Positions 58,830 through 64,000 of a stretch of DNA of 64,000 bases are shown here, piece after piece (position 1 is the stretch's first letter; every line of letters starts with the position of its first letter). Below the pieces are notes generated by a model, which saw nothing but the letters and a program-made list of their open reading frames with translations, ran no database searches and was not told the DNA's origin. Both the position numbers and the translations under genes were made by a program. The stretch comes from Myrica gale (taxonomy: Eukaryota > Streptophyta > Magnoliopsida > Fagales > Myricaceae), in contig OZ005601.1 of assembly GCA_963930655.1 (NCBI GenBank), positions 16,112,001 to 16,176,000 on the forward strand. Reading direction: 5' to 3'.

Positions 58830-60450
58830 TTGGGTGGCCTTAATGGACTGTGTTATGGCCTATCAGTAGTCCCTCCCCTCAACATGGGTAAACGTGAATG
58901 CACCTCTATGAGAAAGGAGAGAAAAAAATGTAATGCGGGTGAAAATGTCGTTCAAATGGTTTCTGTTCGTTTTAAAATCCGTCCACACTGTTCGGATGAG
59001 ACGTTCATTCCATGCGGACGTTTCTGTTTTCCACGTGGACAAATCAGATTCCTAAGCATTCAATTCTAAATCGTGAACGGTTATATAAAATCTCCTCGAA
59101 ATGATGTCATTCGGACTTGATGGTTCCATGCAGATGACTGAAACGTGCAACGTGGAGTACGAGCATTGGCCGAAATTACAGCCTTACGCATCAGGACAGT
59201 ATTTAATCGTGTGGACTCTAATAGCTGTTCTCCATGGTCATTTGACAAAGACGTGTGTCGATCATGCACAAACTGTTCTAGTAGTTCGGACGGTATGTCA
59301 GTCCGTGCGGACGGGTATGCAACTTTTGTGATGATCTAAATTCTGTGAGTGATGGGTGACAATAGTATTTTGTCACCCAAACCATGTGCGCACGGTTTCA
59401 CGTAACGTTCGGATGGATTCGCAGATTTTGACGAATGTTTTAAGTCACTAATATATGAAGTTTTGGCTTTTGTCAACCTTGAATAACTTGTGGACGTGGT
59501 TTGTGGACGTCCAGACAGTTTTGTAATTCCTGGCATGCACACCTTGGGTAATAAAATTTTTATTTTGTCATGGAAGGACACGATTTGGTGACAATTTATT
59601 TTGACACTCAAAAGTTTGACACCTGAAGTCAATTTTATTATCGTAATCTATGTGCCGAACCTTCATCACTATAGTTTTTCTAATTTAATTTTGAATTTGG
59701 GATGATGGATCGTCCGGATGAGGAAACTTTTTATCGCAAAAGTCATCTGCTTCTTGCAACGGACGTTTTCATCACCTAAATATTTTCTTCAATTTATATT
59801 TTAGACGATCGAACATTTGGGTGAAAATTGTTTTGCTCCTCGCGATGACCATTTTGGTCACCTATTTTTTTTTTTAACATTTTTTATTTAGTGACGAAAC
59901 TTTTTCACTGAGTTCTTCAATATTATTTTTTATTCAGGATTCATTTCGGAGCTCATTTTTGGACTTTTTATTCCGTCAAAAATCCTTAATGGAATACGGA
60001 CTCTCACCAGGGCAGCGGGTCTCTGAAAAGTAAGATTAGCAGCTATCTCAGATAAAACATATTTGTTTTTACATTTTCTTATAAAATAGCATTAATTAGT
60101 CTTTGGTGAGATATGATATATATTGCTCTGAACCAAAACATTACTAGCTAGCATGACTGAAAAAAACGACACCCATGTTGTATACAAAATGCATGCATTT
60201 CGTAGGCTAGACGTGTAGAAAAGTGGGTGAAGATGATCCACAGGAGATTGGTCCAGTATTTTATTCGAAGTTTGATATGTGATAGGGAAAAAAATACAGA
60301 CTAAATCATTGGGTCCAAAGTTCTTATAACGAGGGACTTAGATAATTAATTGAAAAACGATCCGTAAAATTTTATTATTAAATTATTTTGTAATTTTTTT
60401 AATTAAACCAAAATTTTAAGTGACAACAATTTTTGTCACTTACACACCGG
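58830..60450. other. Repeat-like stretch, no gene
   Basis: Short 'cggacg' and 'gtgacaa/ttgtcac' motifs recur on both strands, for example at 59360, 59590 and 60420, reminiscent of DNA-transposon subterminal regions. Small frames here have no family signature. No ends or duplications could be defined. Confidence 0.35.
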
Positions 60451-60598
60451 CAGTTGAAATTGCTGGCAGGAGGGAAATGAGAATATGCTTGGAAATTGTA
60501 ATTATTATAAAATGTTATTTAAATTTGCATTATGCACATTTTCAAAAAGTTAGCCAAACATTAAAATTTTCCTAAAAATATTTTCAGTTGAAAAATTT

Positions 60599-61666
60599 TT
60601 GCTCATTTTCTCCATTTTCAGTTGTAGTTCTTCTCGTAAGCCGCGTAATTCTACGCATGGGACTCCTGGGAGTGCCAAAGCAAGCAATGAGAGAAGTCCT
60701 AAATATTTGCGTGCAAAGGCCCACGTAAGGACACAGTTTCGCACTCGACCAATCTTGATGGAGCGCGCTTTTGACTTGGAGGAGCTTGTATATAAGGGTC
60801 AAAGATTAGACTTGACTTTTAGCAAAGAAGGCTGGACTGGTATTTTAAATCCTCCCCTGAGGAACGTCAACTGTAATATTGTGCGTGAATTTTACTCGCA
60901 GATTGCTGATTTGCCTCCGAAGAGTACATCATGGGATGTCACTGTTCGACGAGTAAGAGTCACTATTAGTCCTGATAAGATTGCAACCTTTCTCCGTCTA
61001 TCTCGACCACGGATGGAGACTAGAGATACTTTGGTGCCTATTGATGAATTTTTATATACAGCTCTGACCGGTAGAGATGATTATAAGTCTCCTAATATGC
61101 CGATATATCTTAAGGATCTACTTCCATGTTTCCAAGCACTGCATCTCATAGTTGCAGCTAATGTGGCCCCATGTCGATATACAACAGAGCTCACTACTGA
61201 GCAAGGACAACTCTTGCTTCGTATTGTTCGTGGGTGCCCCAATATTGATCTTCCAAAACTTGTTTTTCAGAGAATTCAAGATGAGGCACATTCCAGTTCA
61301 GCTACAGACGGATTACCCTTTGGAATACTGATTACAGGCATATTATTAGACGCGGGAGTAGAACCTACTTTATATGATGAACTACAAGAACCAAAGAGTC
61401 GAATTAGCACAACTACACTGAGACAAGAAGCAGAGGTGGAAGTAACGAGCATAGCTGAGCTAATTGGAAGTGGGCAACCAGCTAGACTGTCAGAACAAGA
61501 GGCTAGTAAAGGCACATCTGATCCAGAGACACGACCTTTATGGTTTGACAGCCTATTAATGGAGATAAAGGCACAGATATTAATGGAGATAAAGGCACAG
61601 ATTGCTCCGTTGCAGAAACAACTTGATAATATTGAGTCCTGCCTCGCCTCTATGAAGGCACCATGA
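60599..61666 (+). CDS. 'Putative plant transposon protein'-type reading frame
   Basis: An uninterrupted 355-codon frame. The core reads ERAFDLEELVYKGQRLDLTF, NCNIVREFYSQIADLPPKST, VTVRRVRVTISPDKIATFLR and PIYLKDLLPCFQALHLIVAA, matching my memory of the plant transposon-associated domain family (Pfam 'Putative plant transposon protein'), of unknown biochemical role. The first codons to about 60623 (MLIFSIFSC) may not be coding: 'ttttcag' at 60616-60622 is a good splice acceptor before SSSRKPRNSTHG. The C-terminus has a 7-residue tandem duplication (LMEIKAQI twice) and a short coiled-coil-like tail. It is the only long intact frame in the window. No RT or integrase lies beside it. Confidence 0.65.
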   Translation: MLIFSIFSCSSSRKPRNSTHGTPGSAKASNERSPKYLRAKAHVRTQFRTRPILMERAFDLEELVYKGQRLDLTFSKEGWTGILNPPLRNVNCNIVREFYSQIADLPPKSTSWDVTVRRVRVTISPDKIATFLRLSRPRMETRDTLVPIDEFLYTALTGRDDYKSPNMPIYLKDLLPCFQALHLIVAANVAPCRYTTELTTEQGQLLLRIVRGCPNIDLPKLVFQRIQDEAHSSSATDGLPFGILITGILLDAGVEPTLYDELQEPKSRISTTTLRQEAEVEVTSIAELIGSGQPARLSEQEASKGTSDPETRPLWFDSLLMEIKAQILMEIKAQIAPLQKQLDNIESCLASMKAP

Positions 61667-62290
61667 TGGGGAGCTACGAGACTCTGTCAGTGCCAATAAA
61701 GATTCCTTTAGAATTGGTCCATTCAGCTAATGTTTGGAGTTTTAAGCTTTTGGATTGATAGTTTGAATTATTGCTTTGAGTTTTAATTATCTGTTATGTT
61801 GCTCTTTAATTTGTAATTTGAATTCCGAATGTATACCAGCACCTAAGTAAGTTTGATGTTCAAATTCCCGTAAGTTTGATCTTTTATAAAAGAGAAGGAT
61901 TATCCAATGAAAGACAGATTGATTTTGGTGTCAAATTTATTTAACGAGAGAGATTCTTGAATATGGGTGAGCCTCCAGTTCCTTGGCCACGAGATTCTCT
62001 ATGGAGGCAACTTGATGGGGGGGAGCTACGAGACTTCTGCCAATAACGATTCCTTTAGAATTGGTCCATTCACTTATTGTTTGAGTTTTAATTATCTGTT
62101 ATGTTACTTTTGAATTTATAATTTAAATTATTGTTTTGAGTTTTAATTATCTGTTATGTTGCTTTTAAATTTGTAATTTGAATACCGTGTGTCTAGCGGG
62201 TGAGAAGTAAGTTTGATTTTCAAATTCCATTAAGTTTTCTCTTTTATAAAAGAGAAGGATTATCCAATAAAAGACAGATTTGTTTAAAGA
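61640..62290. repeat. Direct duplication spanning the end of the transposon-type frame
   Basis: 61640-61930 and about 61988-62290 match: both read CTCTATG(a/g)AGGCA, then 'ggggagctacgagact', 'attcctttagaattggtcc', 'ttttaattatctgttatgtt' and 'aaagagaaggattatccaat'. The second copy includes a decayed version of the last codons and stop. It also carries an extra internal repeat of 'gagttttaattatctgttatgtt'. Confidence 0.82.
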
Positions 62291-62299
62291 TGATGACGT

Positions 62300-64000
62300 A
62301 GAGGACCCCCTCGGAGATCTATGAAAAAATTCCTTTTCTACATATACACTATTGATTTCATTTGACGGACTGAACTTTGGAGGCTGACTCCACTAGTAGC
62401 TCCGCTCATCTTTTTCCTTCTCTTGCAGGTCTCCTGATAAGAATGCAAAATGTCATATTTTCTCCCTTAATATTTAGTCCTTTATACTTATTTGGTGTCT
62501 AAATGTACTCATTATTCTTATGTTTTGATTTAGGATAGAAATGGAGACGTTAAGTGCAAAATGAAGTTAATTGGATGATTTTGGACAGTTTCAATATAGC
62601 TTCGTAATTGGGGCATAACTCTCTCATCCAAGCTCTGATTGAGATGATTCAAGATTCTATGAAACATCAAGAAAAATATCTACAACTTTCATGCCTTGAG
62701 TTATTAGAGACACTAGCTGTGTGAAGGACGAAATCGGGCTTGAAATTGCGCCACCTGCACTATTGACACTCTTTAACATTCCGAAGATTGTAATTATAAT
62801 ACGCGGATCTGACCTGCTGGTTTTGGGAAGTTTCTAGACCTGGTGCACGAAAATTCCAGATGAAGACACCACTTTCCTAGTTTTATTAGGTCTTTATTTT
62901 ATTTTTAATATTTTCCTTAAATAGTCAGATTTGGAATTGTTATAGTTTTAGAATATATTTAGGAGATTTGGTAGGGCTGTAGCACTTAGGTTGAATGGGT
63001 AAAAAAGAGAGGTATCAGACTTCTGAACCAGCCGCCTCTCTCTCCCCTCTCTTCTAACTTCTCCTCCGAGTTTTCATCATAGCCCCGCGTGGCTAAAATT
63101 TTATAATTAGTCGAAGGAACATGGAAGCCTCGGAATCAGTAAAACTGTGAGATCTAATTTGATTTCATTGTTCAATTTATGCTTTGAGTATCAAATATTC
63201 TTTTGCGCCTATTTTCATGATTGTCTCATTTAATAACTAGGAGGCCTACAAGTTTATTTTTTGTTGCAATCTAATGCTAGGTTAGATATCAAATCTGTAA
63301 TTGTTTGATCCCTCTAATTTGTGAAGCAACTAAGATTTAATGATTTGCTGTGTCAAAAATTATTAGATCTTAGGAAGAACGATCAACAAAATCAAATGCA
63401 ACCGCTTGTGTTGTTTAGATTCATCGATCTCTCTAATTCTTAAGGCTGCTACTCGATTAAACCTTTAGCGCTTGTCTTGGGTTGTTTAGTAGTTAGGGTT
63501 CATTAGATAGCTTGTTTTATAATTAAAGGAGAGATAGGAAAATAGTTCTAGCGTCGAATACTCAAAGTGTGAATTGATATATGCTTGCATCGATTATCAG
63601 TTGTAAAATTCCGATGGTGGATGTTGACTTTGACCAAGGTTTGTTCTTTTGATTGATACTTTAATTTGTATTGTTTCTTAGTTATTTTTCTTAAAATTGT
63701 TTTTGTTATACTCAAACCCCCTATCCTTGTTCATGTAGCATAAAACTAGGCTAGATACTCTCCATGGGAACAATCCATACTCGCACCACTACATGTATTT
63801 TTAGGAATATAGGTTGTATTAATTTGGTTGCCTACAACAACACACCGTCTCCCTACCTAGGGTTTGAAGGCGGACTCTTCATTGCTAAATCGATTGTGCT
63901 GGATTTTTTTTACTCCATTAGTTGACATCGTCTGTGGGAAAGACGGAGTTGAGCGATTCCAAAGATTTTTAGCCATTCATTACCTCTCGTCAGATTTTTT
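62300..64000 (+). mobile_element. LTR-retrotransposon sequence running off the window
   Basis: 63740-63850 ('actctccatgggaacaatcc', then 'actacatgtatttttagg') and TTGACATCGTCTGTGGGAA at about 63923-63941 resemble the end of a Gypsy LTR and the leader just after it (usual form TTGGCGCCGTCTGTGGGAA). If so, the internal region starts near 63920 and continues beyond the window. No coding sequence is reached. Confidence 0.5.

Noticed and set aside
59101-59339. Overlapping frames with Cys-rich translation
   Set aside because: Short, overlapping on both strands and lacking any motif; no splice context supports a gene.
1-64000. rRNA genes, CRISPR arrays, operons, ribosome binding sites
   Set aside because: None seen; the window is plant nuclear DNA and these prokaryotic-style features do not apply.

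Overview
This is nuclear DNA from a flowering plant, probably a woody eudicot; the species cannot be fixed from the sequence. It shows spliced genes with GT/AG introns, a PLS-type PPR gene, F-box-associated fragments, and dense plant repeats (L1-type LINEs, Copia and Gypsy pieces, hAT, Mutator-like and CACTA-like elements, a tRNA-derived SINE, MITEs). The window is gene-poor and heavily rearranged: three ancestral host genes are recognisable, and all three are damaged.

Layout. 1.1-1.5 kb: a stray two-exon copy of part of an aminoalcoholphosphotransferase gene. 1.6-3.5 kb (-): a PPR gene with one nonsense codon and one frameshift. 4.2-6.1 kb: a Copia leader and gag remnant with a foldback element in the leader. 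6.1-7.9 kb: a non-autonomous hAT element. 7.9-15.1 kb (+): an old LINE carrying an RNase H domain, broken by a solo LTR (itself holding a 432-bp Mutator-type element) and by a second, internally deleted LINE with an 18-bp target duplication. 16.6-17.5 kb: an F-box-associated fragment. 19.5-35.1 kb (-): an AAPT1-like choline/ethanolamine phosphotransferase gene with 13 recognisable coding exons, one only 10 nt long. A nearly full-length LINE (27.15-32.72 kb, +) sits in its third intron, and the exons for the catalytic CDP-alcohol motif are not found. 37.1-40.0 kb (-): an ESF2/ABT1-like gene whose coding exon is split by a SINE and by a hAT element, both with target duplications. 40.4-41.6 kb: a Pack-MULE carrying GRAS and NB-LRR fragments. 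43.4-46.4 kb: a second Pack-MULE-like element carrying an F-box-associated fragment, with nested insertions. 47.4-48.6 kb: another hAT relative. 49.2-53 kb: LTR-like and CACTA-like repeats and one exon of an inositol-transporter-like gene. 53.3-57.2 kb: two related copies of a repeat block with Mutator-type and hAT-type insertions. 60.6-61.7 kb: an intact 355-codon reading frame of the 'putative plant transposon protein' type. 62-64 kb: LTR-retrotransposon sequence.

How it fits together: insertions follow one another in a readable nested order (LINE, then solo LTR, then MULE; LINE into LINE; SINE and hAT into a gene), most of them dated relative to each other by target-site duplications. The most informative observations are the AAPT gene that keeps its splice architecture but lacks its catalytic core, the 10-nt microexon in the same gene, and the two gene-fragment-carrying MULEs.
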